Positions 7,515 through 15,259 of a stretch of 31,799 nt of DNA are shown here, in pieces. Position 1 is the stretch's first letter, and each line of letters opens with the position of its first letter. This DNA comes from Clostridium sp. CAG:167 (GTDB lineage: Bacteria; Bacillota; Clostridia; Lachnospirales; Lachnospiraceae): assembly GCA_000433735.1 (NCBI GenBank), contig HF998355.1, positions 118,044 through 149,842 of the forward strand, read 5' to 3'. Below the pieces are notes generated by a model, which saw nothing but the letters and a program-made list of their open reading frames with translations, was not told the DNA's origin and did not search any database. A program made the position numbers and the translations under genes.

Positions 7515-8589
7515 TTTGTCCCTCCATTTTTTCTGCCGACTGCTTCATAAATTCATTGAAAAACTCCGGCAAAGACATATCTTTGCTTTCATAACTTTCT
7601 GCCAGACAGATCTTAAACTGTACCGTATAACCAGGGATCACTTTCAAAACCCGAAGCGCTTCTTCTTCTGAATACTGCACCATCATAAGGACCAGATTCT
7701 TTTTGCCCCAGGCAAATCGGAGATTCTTTTCATCCAGCAATAACTGTGCTTTTTCTAAGAAAGTATCCCTGTCTTCTCTGGCTGTAAACGCAAGCGAGGC
7801 AAAGACTACTTTTTTCACTTCCCGCCTGGCCAGTTTGTCCACAAAGAGCGGCATCATAGACTGATGAAACACATTCCAGCGGCTGGGATATGGATCCATT
7901 CCGGCAATTACCGCCTCCTGTTTGGCAATGATCCGGTTCAGGGAGGTAATGCGTTCTTTCTGTTTTCCTGCCGACTGATCTTTGCGCACCATAAGGCCGG
8001 TATAGATCAAGCCGACTAAAAGGAGCACTCCCAGCAGACTGAGTCCCCATATATAAATACTGATCTTTGCCGATAGGAATACATTGTTGTCCAGTATCAC
8101 CGTATCGTTGGTCAAAAGACAGATCTTGTACCTGGCACCATTGTACTCAAATACCACACCGGATGCCACATACTTGTCCCCTTCCATCTCTATGACTTCA
8201 TGTGCTACATGGTTTAATCCCAGATTGCTGAGGAAATAGGACGCACTGTCCGATGTAAAAAAACTTTCACTGGTAAGGCCTTTGTACCGGTTCGTCTCCA
8301 TTACATCTTTTACAAATAACAGGGCCTGCTCCTTGGACAGAGTCCAGTATTTCCGGTCAGAAGTGTCCAAAGACCCCAGGATCTTGTGAACGATTTCATC
8401 ATCACTGCGGTTTTCCAGCATATTAATCTGGTCTAATACAAGCTGCACATAGGCATCCTGCTGCTGTGCATAAATCGAAAGAATACTGCTTTCATAATTA
8501 TCCGCCTGCCATTTTCCCATGCAGGCCATAACGGCTACAAAAATAAGGATCAGCGTAGCCGCCGCAAAAGTTATCTTATTTTTCTTCAA
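7504..8589 (-). CDS. Two-TM membrane protein with extracytoplasmic domain and possible degenerate GGDEF-like domain (XrtG operon)
   Basis: I do not recognise a named family. The protein has a short basic N-terminus, a TM helix at about 6-25, an extracytoplasmic domain of some 150 residues, a second TM at about 174-202, a short coiled segment and a cytoplasmic domain. In the last part, DPYPSRWNVF followed later by FAWGKKNLVLMMVQYSEEEA resembles the spacing of DxLTxLxNR and RxGGDEF in diguanylate cyclases, with all catalytic residues lost. A role sensing cyclic nucleotides, or as a scaffold for the adjacent glycosyltransferase, would fit but is speculative. A GTG at 8598 is in frame but abuts GAGG; TTG at 8589 has a nine-base spacing and is preferred. 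It overlaps its neighbours at both ends. Confidence 0.75.
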   Translation of the reverse strand: MKKNKITFAAATLILIFVAVMACMGKWQADNYESSILSIYAQQQDAYVQLVLDQINMLENRSDDEIVHKILGSLDTSDRKYWTLSKEQALLFVKDVMETNRYKGLTSESFFTSDSASYFLSNLGLNHVAHEVIEMEGDKYVASGVVFEYNGARYKICLLTNDTVILDNNVFLSAKISIYIWGLSLLGVLLLVGLIYTGLMVRKDQSAGKQKERITSLNRIIAKQEAVIAGMDPYPSRWNVFHQSMMPLFVDKLARREVKKVVFASLAFTAREDRDTFLEKAQLLLDEKNLRFAWGKKNLVLMMVQYSEEEALRVLKVIPGYTVQFKICLAESYESKDMSLPEFFNEFMKQSAEKMEGQNEQ

Positions 8590-9961
8590 TCTTTTCACCC
8601 TCGTTGTTTACATATCTGCGGATTTTACGGATCACTCCCATGACACCCAGCCAGTCTTTGGTAAGGGTCTTTTTAAATATCTGCTTCTCCTGGGTAAAGT
8701 CTTTTGTTTTCCATGCGCTGTCCGTCTGGATACTATTGACCACTCCGGCAAAACGGATAAAGAACACAAGAAGATTAAACAAAGGCATAAGGGGCAGCAC
8801 ATACCATTGTTTGGCATAATAACGCCGGATGTCTTTAAATTTTTTCAAAAATCCAACGGTAGACAGGTAATAAAAAATACCGATCACTACATACATGCCG
8901 TACAATACCAGCGTGGATATTCCGATCTGCTTAAAGGAATAATTCATCAAAAGCAGACACACCAGTGCCAGATACCAGATCATTCTTGGAAAGGCAAATG
9001 TGTGGTCGTACACCAGGGTACGGACTCCTACATTGGTAAACATATTTCTGGCCTTTAATTTATTTTTCAAAAAAAGATGTGAAACTTCCAGACTTCCTCT
9101 CTGCCACCGTTGTCTCTGGGTGTACAGTTTATTCATATTTTCAATGGGATCTACAAAAAAGATAGCGTCCTCACATACACCCACTTTAATATTCAGCAGA
9201 TATTTCATCTGGAATGTGATCTGGGTATCTTCGCAGATGGTATCAGTGTTATACAGCTGGGATTTAAGCACAGCCGATTTGCGGAAAGCGGAAAAAGCAC
9301 CGGAAAGAGTATAGACTGCATTTAACTCCGAGGCATAGTTTCTTCCTGCCAAAAATGCCTGAGCATACTCTACAAACTCCAGTTTGCGCAAAAGTCTTGG
9401 AAATAACAGCGGATATTTTTGTACCAGTCTCGGTTCCGTCAGGATCACACCGGTCATACACTCGATGGACTGGTCATTTTCAAAACGGTATACCATATTT
9501 TTCAATGCCGATTTTTCCAATACACCGTCGCTGTCAATATGGACAATGTATTTTCCCTCGCTGTTAAACAACGCCAGATTCAATGCCTTTGACTTTCCCT
9601 GCTTGGCATTCAGCCACTGCATGCGAAGGCCCGGATACTTCCTCTGGCACTGGCAGAACACCTGAAAACTATCATCCTGCCCCTGATTATTAACCAAAAA
9701 GATACGGATACGGTCACTTGGATAATCACTTTCATCAATAGATCGAAGACATGGCTCCAGCGTATCCATAGAATTATAGATAGGTATGATCAATGAAATC
9801 TCCGGGTCGATTCCCGGCTTTTCCATCGGTTTCTTTTGAATATGTTTTTTTATGAGAACCAGCACACTGCCTAGGGATGGTATGATCTCCATGATCACCG
9901 GGATAATGATCCATGCCGCCCAGAACAGAAAGGAATTACAAAAATCACTTATCCATTCCAT
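8576..9961 (-). CDS. XrtG-associated family 2 glycosyltransferase
   Basis: This processive-type GT2 enzyme has membrane segments near both ends. Numbered from the ATG at 9961 (461 residues), a TM lies at about 8-37, the catalytic domain starts SLIIPIYNS, DSD is at 143-145, the ED base at 244-245 and QRQRW at 282-286. Three to four C-terminal helices follow. The motif set is that of cellulose, hyaluronan and poly-GlcNAc synthases, so it probably makes a polysaccharide or glycolipid at the cytoplasmic face. The sugar is unknown. It corresponds to the glycosyltransferase family that co-occurs with XrtG. A GTG at 9973 is also in frame, but GGTGG eight bases before the ATG favours 9961. It overlaps xrtG by 17 bases. 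Confidence 0.92.
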   Translation of the reverse strand: MEWISDFCNSFLFWAAWIIIPVIMEIIPSLGSVLVLIKKHIQKKPMEKPGIDPEISLIIPIYNSMDTLEPCLRSIDESDYPSDRIRIFLVNNQGQDDSFQVFCQCQRKYPGLRMQWLNAKQGKSKALNLALFNSEGKYIVHIDSDGVLEKSALKNMVYRFENDQSIECMTGVILTEPRLVQKYPLLFPRLLRKLEFVEYAQAFLAGRNYASELNAVYTLSGAFSAFRKSAVLKSQLYNTDTICEDTQITFQMKYLLNIKVGVCEDAIFFVDPIENMNKLYTQRQRWQRGSLEVSHLFLKNKLKARNMFTNVGVRTLVYDHTFAFPRMIWYLALVCLLLMNYSFKQIGISTLVLYGMYVVIGIFYYLSTVGFLKKFKDIRRYYAKQWYVLPLMPLFNLLVFFIRFAGVVNSIQTDSAWKTKDFTQEKQIFKKTLTKDWLGVMGVIRKIRRYVNNEGEKIEEK

Positions 9962-10541
9962 AGGAAAAACCACCCACTTTCTGTCTTATGATCTGTGTTT
10001 TGGTAAACACGAAGAAATAAAGCAGAATCGATAGTCCATAGAACAAAATCCTGCCTATAAAAGTGTGCGCCACATAATAAGCGGACATACCAAAATAATG
10101 TATGATGACACAGATCGCAATGATCCGGAGTGCATTGGCCATTATGATATACGCCGTTCCAAGCACCGACAGGATCCCTCTCTCATATTTGGTATAAGCA
10201 CGGAAAAACAATAAAAGAGACAAATATGCCATGATCTCCAAAATACCGGAACACTCAAAATCAATCTGAAGTGTAATGGCTCCTGCATCTGAATTTACAA
10301 AAATAACTCCGTATTTAAAATACGAAGTGAACATACCCGTTATTTTCCCGAAGCAACCAGCAATCGCAGCCACGGTCTGAGCCAGTGGCTGCGTACAATA
10401 AGGTCGTATAAAAAGGATCATAAATACAAAGATTCCACAACTTCCCCAGACAAATTCCCATGCCGGAAGCTGACTTTTATGAATTACCCGCAATATATAA
10501 ATCCAGACTACAAATGCGATCAAACCAAGAATTGGTGTCAT
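9945..10541 (-). CDS. xrtG: Exosortase family protein XrtG
   Basis: This 198-residue membrane protein has about six helices and the exosortase/archaeosortase signature. Cys97 lies in ECSGI, Asn136 and Arg139 in NALR and His159 in AHTFIGR, all near membrane boundaries. In this superfamily the Cys-Arg-His set is thought to cut a C-terminal sorting signal and transfer the protein to another molecule. The length and short spacing fit the Gram-positive XrtG type rather than proteobacterial EpsH. Its ATG overlaps the stop of the candidate substrate gene (ATGA), so substrate and enzyme are translationally linked. Downstream genes are the GT2, PTPS-like and membrane partners known to co-occur with XrtG. 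Transpeptidase activity for XrtG is inferred. Confidence 0.93.
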   Translation of the reverse strand: MTPILGLIAFVVWIYILRVIHKSQLPAWEFVWGSCGIFVFMILFIRPYCTQPLAQTVAAIAGCFGKITGMFTSYFKYGVIFVNSDAGAITLQIDFECSGILEIMAYLSLLLFFRAYTKYERGILSVLGTAYIIMANALRIIAICVIIHYFGMSAYYVAHTFIGRILFYGLSILLYFFVFTKTQIIRQKVGGFSYGMDK

Positions 10542-12133
10542 GCGTTTTTCACCCGTGTCTTCCTTTTTCTATAAAATAATACGGCAAGAACTGTCATGGC
10601 GCAAAGGGAAATTCCCATGGCCGCTCCTGTAGATGTACCGGCGGTTGTCACCCACTCTGTGCCGATATTGATATACTGAGCCTGCACTACTTTCATGTCT
10701 TTTGTATCCATTTGGAAGTGTTTTGCCAGTTTTTTCATATCGATCTCATATTCCATTTCATCTGAGATCGGCTTTCCCTCTGCATCCTGACGGACGGTAA
10801 GATACATTCTTCCGTAGATTGGTACATCTTTGTCATGAATATTTTTAGCAGAGGAACCGGAACTTAAATCCCACAGATAATACTCATGCTCTCCTGCATC
10901 CAGGTTCTCAACCTGACAGTCTTTTTCAATATTACCCTTGGCGTCCACCTTTACAAGGCGGAAACTAATGGATGTTTTATCCTTCTCGTTAATACGGATG
11001 GTAAACGGCTGAAACTCTCTCTCATTCATGTGCAGTGTAGATAACACATGTCCGTGCAAAGTAGTATTGTCCAGATACAACGCCGCCTCAGCATCATTTC
11101 CCACACCACCGCTGGTAGAATACTGAACCAACTGGTGCGGATAATAATCCCAGTCCGTATAATTTCCATCATACTCGATCCCCTGGAATTTTTTTTCTTC
11201 TTTCTCATCTTTGAGATTGGCGATATCTTTTACCAGTCTGTCTTCACTCATATAGTAGCCAAAAGAAACCGTCTCTTTGTACTGGCGGATGGCACTGCTG
11301 GGGATGGCAATCTCATACTGCTTATTGGAGTAAGAAACCTTTGCCCCATCAATGCCGTCAATCTTATCTTTATAAAGTTTAAAAACTGTATGTCTTCCCA
11401 AATCTGTATAGATGGTAAACTTACCATTGCTCTTTTCTCCTGCTGTCGTAGCAGAACCGGTTTCTTTCTCTTTCAGATAGATATAGAAATAATCACCGTC
11501 CCACACACAGGCTATCTCTTTGAGCCACTTGTCATCTACAGATGTGCGGCTGACAGCGTCCCAATCTCCAACAGAACCATCAATCGTAATACCGTGATAA
11601 ACTGCTGTAGTAGGTGTCGGTGTAGCTGCCGCCTGTATCTTCTTGATATCCTTGCTCTTTACCGATGAGCCACAATAAGTAATGACATAATCATCTTCGG
11701 TAAAATACGACTGTGGTACGGAAAACTCAATCTCGTATTTGTCAGCCTCTTTACTTGGCTGGTAAGCCTGCTTCGTTCCGTTGATATCTCCGTAATAAGC
11801 ATTCTTTAACTGCGTCATCATATAAGTGAACCGGATCTGTGTATTGCTTCCGCCAACTCCACTGCCGTAAGCAATAGAAAAATGTGTATCGGTAATAGGC
11901 AGACCATACTCATTTCCGCCATTTTGCTGCACATAAAAATATACATTTTTATCGTCCCGGAGCACCGCCCACTTGGCGATCTTGCCGTTGTCAGAAGACT
12001 GCATATCCACACCGGACCAGTCCGACGGATCTCCATCTACTTTTATCTGCGCTGCACTGGCTGGGACTGAAACTGCCAGGATCACAGCCACCAGGGCCAT
12101 TGCCTGTACCATTCTCTTTATTATTTTCTGCAT
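10538..12133 (-). CDS. Secreted Firmicu-CTERM-like protein with three DG..DW modules, candidate XrtG substrate
   Basis: From the ATG at 12133 the protein has 531 residues. A signal peptide ends after ASA (about residue 27). Three modules follow, each opening with a similar motif: IKVDGDPSDW (30-39), ITIDGSVGDW (182-191) and IEYDGNYTDW (319-328). Their pattern recalls CBM9/DOMON-like beta-sandwich domains that bind sugars. A Thr/Pro linker separates modules one and two. The C-terminus has TAGTSTGA, a hydrophobic helix (about 504-521) and RKRK, which is the layout of an exosortase sorting signal and matches the Firmicu-CTERM type. A GTG nine bases upstream is in frame but sits against the Shine-Dalgarno GAGGAA, so ATG is preferred. 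It is the first gene after the promoter and the likely most abundant product. Confidence 0.88.
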   Translation of the reverse strand: MQKIIKRMVQAMALVAVILAVSVPASAAQIKVDGDPSDWSGVDMQSSDNGKIAKWAVLRDDKNVYFYVQQNGGNEYGLPITDTHFSIAYGSGVGGSNTQIRFTYMMTQLKNAYYGDINGTKQAYQPSKEADKYEIEFSVPQSYFTEDDYVITYCGSSVKSKDIKKIQAAATPTPTTAVYHGITIDGSVGDWDAVSRTSVDDKWLKEIACVWDGDYFYIYLKEKETGSATTAGEKSNGKFTIYTDLGRHTVFKLYKDKIDGIDGAKVSYSNKQYEIAIPSSAIRQYKETVSFGYYMSEDRLVKDIANLKDEKEEKKFQGIEYDGNYTDWDYYPHQLVQYSTSGGVGNDAEAALYLDNTTLHGHVLSTLHMNEREFQPFTIRINEKDKTSISFRLVKVDAKGNIEKDCQVENLDAGEHEYYLWDLSSGSSAKNIHDKDVPIYGRMYLTVRQDAEGKPISDEMEYEIDMKKLAKHFQMDTKDMKVVQAQYINIGTEWVTTAGTSTGAAMGISLCAMTVLAVLFYRKRKTRVKNA

Positions 12134-12207
12134 ATTTTTCACTTCCTCACTGGTATCTGTTCCTCTTTTTTGTATTTCAAGTTACATATCGTCCAATTTA
12201 CAAGTTT

Positions 12208-12235
12208 ATTATAGCAAAATGTAAGTCTGCGTCAA
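12208..12235 (-). promoter_or_regulatory. Strong sigma-A promoter of the XrtG operon
   Basis: On the minus strand TTGACG (12230-12235) and TATAAT (12208-12213) have a 16-base spacer and an extended TGC before the -10. The leader to the first start codon is about 70 bases. Confidence 0.85.
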
Positions 12236-12241
12236 TGGATT

Positions 12242-13591
12242 TTATAGAACTTTAATGGTCTTTTTCCGTACATAATAAAAACATACCACCTGCATCAAAA
12301 TGGTAAACAGCCAGGATCCCGGATAGGAAATAAACAAAAAGAACAGGGAACGGTGGTATGGGAACAAAAGATAGATCCATACGATCCGGGTCCCCACTGT
12401 ACCGATCACAGACAGGATCATAGGTGCCGCCGAGCACCCCACGCCCCGCAGCGCCCCAGGGATCAGATCCATGATACCGCACAAAAAATACGGTATAGTA
12501 GTGATCGAAAGAATCTCCATTCCACTTCCTATTACCTGTGAATTGTCGGTGTAAATCTGTAAAATCTGAGGTCCGAAAAAGTATGCGGCACAGCCAAGCA
12601 CCAATGCCACCCCTACCGACAAGATCATACAGTCTGCCAATACCCTGTCCATTCTCTTATACTTCCCTGCCCCGTAATTCTGGCTGGTAAAACTCATGCA
12701 GGCCTGGGTTACGGCATTGACGGACACATACAAAAATCCCAGCAGATTGTTGGCCGCCGTTTATCCTGCCATAGCAATAGAGCCAAAAGAATTGACAGAA
12801 GACTGCAGCAGTGCATTGGAAAAATTGATCACCATGCTCTGGATTCCTGCCGGGACTCCTACACGGAAAATCTGCCATAGATATTTTTTCTGCATCTTTA
12901 ACTCGGAAAAATGCAGTTGATAACAAGTTTCGGAGCGGTGCAGGCACCGCAGTACAAGTACACAGGAAACAAACTGGGAGATCACGGTTCCTATTCCGAC
13001 TCCCGCCACTCCCATATGAAGAGCGATCACAAAAAACAAGTTCAGACCTGCATTGATGCATCCTGAAATTACAAGGAAAATCAGGGGTCTACGAGTGTCT
13101 CCTACTGCTCTCAGTATAGCGGCGCCGTAGTTGTAAAGCATAAAAAAAGGCATGCCCAGAAAATAAATGCGCATGTAAAGCACCGACTGTCCGATGACAT
13201 CCTCCGGGGTCCCCATGACCTCCAGTGCCGGCCCGGCAAAAAGCACACCTATGATCCCCATGGCCACACCGCTGACCAGTGCCATGGCAATGGATGTGTG
13301 TACCACTTCCGACATTTCTTTTTCCTTGCCGGCGGCGTACAGTCTGGCTGCCAGCACATTACTTCCCAGTGAAATACCAATGAACAAATTGGTAAAAACA
13401 TTGATGAGAGCTGTGGTAGAACCTACCGCCGCCAGTGCCTGGCTGCCGCTGAACCTTCCTACCACGATAATATCCACTGCATTAAACATCAACTGCAAGA
13501 TGCCAGACAACATCAATGGAAGAGCAAAAGTAATCAGCTTATCCATAATTGTTCCCTGGCACATATCTATCTCATATTTATTCTTTTGCAA
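12242..13591 (-). pseudogene. MATE family efflux transporter interrupted by an in-frame TAA
   Basis: Two open segments belong to one frame. Translation of 13591-12764 gives the N-terminal half of a MATE transporter (MCQGTIMDKLITFALPLMLS, several helices), ending SIAMAG. The next codon is TAA at 12761-12763. The same frame then continues TAANNLLGFLYVSVNA, which is normal MATE sequence, to a stop at 12242. No base is gained or lost, so this is a nonsense change, not a frameshift. The usual residue here in MATE proteins is often Asn; a Tyr, Lys or Gln codon would need only one change. AGGAGG eight bases before the TTG at 13591 fixes the start better than the GTG at 13633. It probably encoded a Na+- or H+-driven drug exporter. 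A sequencing error is possible. Confidence 0.88.
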
Positions 13592-13616
13592 ATTTCGCGC
13601 CTCCTGTATTGCTTCC

Positions 13617-14366
13617 TTATCGAGCTTTTGCACCTTTCTCTATTTTCGTTACAAAAGCAAGAGAATGCTCAACTGCCTGATCACATTGTTCCCCTGAAAA
13701 GCCATGACCGGCACCAGGCAATTCCAAATACTCTGCATTCTCAAATACATCCATCGCTCGTTTTGAATAATCAGGATGAACAATCGGATCCGCACTGCCA
13801 TGGATCAAAAGGACTGGTCCCCGATATCTGCTGATAACATCATATATATCTATATTTTTTGCAATGTCATCAAAACGCTCATTTAACTGCAACCCAAAGC
13901 AGGTCTTTTCCCCTGCTTCATATCTTTTCTTCGCATCTTCCGGTAACACAAAGGCTGGATACCACAAAACCAGCCCCTGAATTTTTTCCGGCATCTCTGC
14001 AGCTATGCAGGACGATACAAAACCTCCCATACTCTCTCCCTGCAAATAAAGTCTGGAAGAATCCACATTAGGCATTTTAGATATTTCGTTTATGATCGCG
14101 CGAAGATCTTCTTTTTCCGTCTCCACCGTCATTTCCTGTATACTGCCATCACTTTCTGACTCAGGTCCTCCTCCGCAGAAATCAAAAAACACACAGTTAA
14201 AGCCAGCCTTATCGAATCCTTCTCCATGTGGCAGTATCTCCCGGGAATTCCCGCCAAATCCATGAGCAAAAATAATAGTCGGGCAAGCATTGTCTTTAGA
14301 CGCCTCTATCATACGCACTGCTATTTTTTTTCCATCATTTCTCGTAACAAAAAAATTTTTATTCAT
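13617..14366 (-). CDS. Alpha/beta hydrolase (esterase-like)
   Basis: This 249-residue cytoplasmic hydrolase has an oxyanion segment FAHGFGGNS, nucleophile elbow GESMGG, an acid in HGSADPIV and a histidine in GAGHGFSG, giving a complete Ser-Asp-His triad. In the numbering from this start, Ser112, Asp193 and His221 are the triad. The family includes feruloyl/cinnamoyl and acyl esterases, but the substrate cannot be named. An in-frame ATG at 14429 exists, but it would include the promoter below as coding sequence; the ATG at 14366 follows GAGG by nine bases and is preferred. The MATE pseudogene starts 25 bases downstream, so the two were likely co-transcribed. Confidence 0.88.
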   Translation of the reverse strand: MNKNFFVTRNDGKKIAVRMIEASKDNACPTIIFAHGFGGNSREILPHGEGFDKAGFNCVFFDFCGGGPESESDGSIQEMTVETEKEDLRAIINEISKMPNVDSSRLYLQGESMGGFVSSCIAAEMPEKIQGLVLWYPAFVLPEDAKKRYEAGEKTCFGLQLNERFDDIAKNIDIYDVISRYRGPVLLIHGSADPIVHPDYSKRAMDVFENAEYLELPGAGHGFSGEQCDQAVEHSLAFVTKIEKGAKAR

Positions 14367-14400
14367 ATTCTTCCGCCTCGCAAAATTTTCAATTTGTTTT

Positions 14401-14429
14401 ATCATATCATTTTGCTCAGTTAGAATCAA
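14401..14429 (-). promoter_or_regulatory. Sigma-A promoter of the hydrolase-MATE unit
   Basis: On the minus strand TTGATT (14424-14429) and TATGAT (14401-14406) are 17 bases apart. The predicted start of transcription is about 28 bases before the ATG at 14366, which supports the shorter start. Confidence 0.7.
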
Positions 14430-14448
14430 TGCGTATCTAAAAAGTTTT

Positions 14449-14523
14449 CTACTCCTCTTTCACCAGAAGTTTCAATTCCGTCTCTCCTTCAGTGATTTCT
14501 TCCCATTTTATAAATCTTTTGCC
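14449..14523 (-). other. Possible coding remnant between fic and the hydrolase gene
   Basis: One minus-strand frame reads RFIKWEEITEGETELKLLVK and ends at a TAG. It has protein-like composition rich in Glu and Lys but no start codon, and its beginning overlaps the end of fic. It may be the tail of a lost gene. The rest of this roughly 140-base gap holds only the promoter. Confidence 0.25.
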
Positions 14524-15113
14524 TTATATATTACATAGCCTTCATAGTAGTAACTATGATCAATTCCTTTCATGTATACTTCTCTATCGTCAACTTGATC
14601 TGTCAGTGCCTGTCTCAGGATATATTTTATTTCGATATCTTTAATGGGGCTTCTCTCCATGGCAAGGAGATAGTCTTCTTTGTCAACGGCGCTCCAGTCT
14701 ACCACTCTGTTCAGTTCTTTCTTCAGGATCAGATCCAGCCATATTCTGGTACTTCGTCCATTTCCTTCCCGAAAGGGATGTGCTATATTCATCTCTACAT
14801 ATTTTTCAATGATCTCGTCAAAGGTTGACTGCGGCATCTTCTCTACATTTTCCAGTGCCGCCTGTAAATACATGACCGGAGCAAACCGAAAATTCCCTTT
14901 CGCAATATTAACAGTCCGCACTTTTCCGGCAAAATCATATATCTCATCAAATAAATATTTGTGAATTGCTGCCAGCATTTGAAAACTGCCGGCTTCATAC
15001 GGATCTAAATATCCGTTTTCAAATAATTCAACTGCCTTTTTTTTACTTATTTTTTCTTCCACTCTGGCAAGTTCCGTAGAATCACTAATATTTAATTTAT
15101 TCTCTAATGCCAT
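14508..15113 (-). CDS. Class III Fic domain protein (predicted AMP transferase with C-terminal autoinhibitory helix)
   Basis: This 201-residue protein carries the Fic core HPFREGNGRSTR (112-123), with catalytic His112 and all phosphate-loop residues. Fic enzymes transfer AMP from ATP to hydroxyl side chains of target proteins. Near the C-terminus SYYYEG (187-192) matches the inhibitory motif S/T-x-x-x-E-G/N, placing the blocking Glu191 after the core as in class III enzymes such as Neisseria meningitidis NmFic. Self-inhibition explains why no separate antitoxin gene is present. The upstream codons are in frame, but the AAAGGAAAGG ribosome site fits the ATG at 15113. Its own promoter lies upstream. 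The target is unknown; gyrase subunits have been reported for relatives. Confidence 0.93.
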   Translation of the reverse strand: MALENKLNISDSTELARVEEKISKKKAVELFENGYLDPYEAGSFQMLAAIHKYLFDEIYDFAGKVRTVNIAKGNFRFAPVMYLQAALENVEKMPQSTFDEIIEKYVEMNIAHPFREGNGRSTRIWLDLILKKELNRVVDWSAVDKEDYLLAMERSPIKDIEIKYILRQALTDQVDDREVYMKGIDHSYYYEGYVIYKAKDL

Positions 15114-15157
15114 ACCCTTTCCTTTCCGGATGCGCCAATACACATCCTGTCTCTCTC

Positions 15158-15186
15158 ATTGTACCATGGCCCTCTCCTTTTTCCAA
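15158..15186 (-). promoter_or_regulatory. Sigma-A promoter of fic
   Basis: On the minus strand TTGGAA (15181-15186) and TACAAT (15158-15163) have 17-base spacing. The -35 box is only a fair match and sits directly below the efflux operon terminator. Confidence 0.5.
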
Positions 15187-15187
15187 C

Positions 15188-15238
15188 AAAAAAATCCCCG
15201 CCGGTCTTCTTTTCAAAAGGACCTGCCGGGGGATTTTT
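15188..15238. terminator. Terminator of the MacAB-like efflux operon
   Basis: AAAAATCCCC (15190-15199) pairs with GGGGATTTTT ending at 15238, and an inner GC-rich stretch extends the stem with small bulges. On the minus strand the stem is followed by a run of seven T residues. The symmetry means it can also act on plus-strand transcripts. Confidence 0.85.
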
Positions 15239-15259
15239 CATGTATCTTTTTTACTCTTC

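Noticed and set aside
8519..9058. Plus-strand open frame of about 180 codons opposite the glycosyltransferase
   Set aside because: It overlaps a gene with clear GT2 motifs, has no ribosome site and shows no protein-like pattern.
12761..12763. Programmed readthrough or recoding at the MATE TAA
   Set aside because: TAA is not used for selenocysteine or pyrrolysine, and no recoding signal is visible; nonsense mutation or sequencing error is simpler.
14508..15113. Fic as part of a two-gene toxin-antitoxin pair
   Set aside because: No small antitoxin gene is next to it, and the inhibitory motif is inside the protein.
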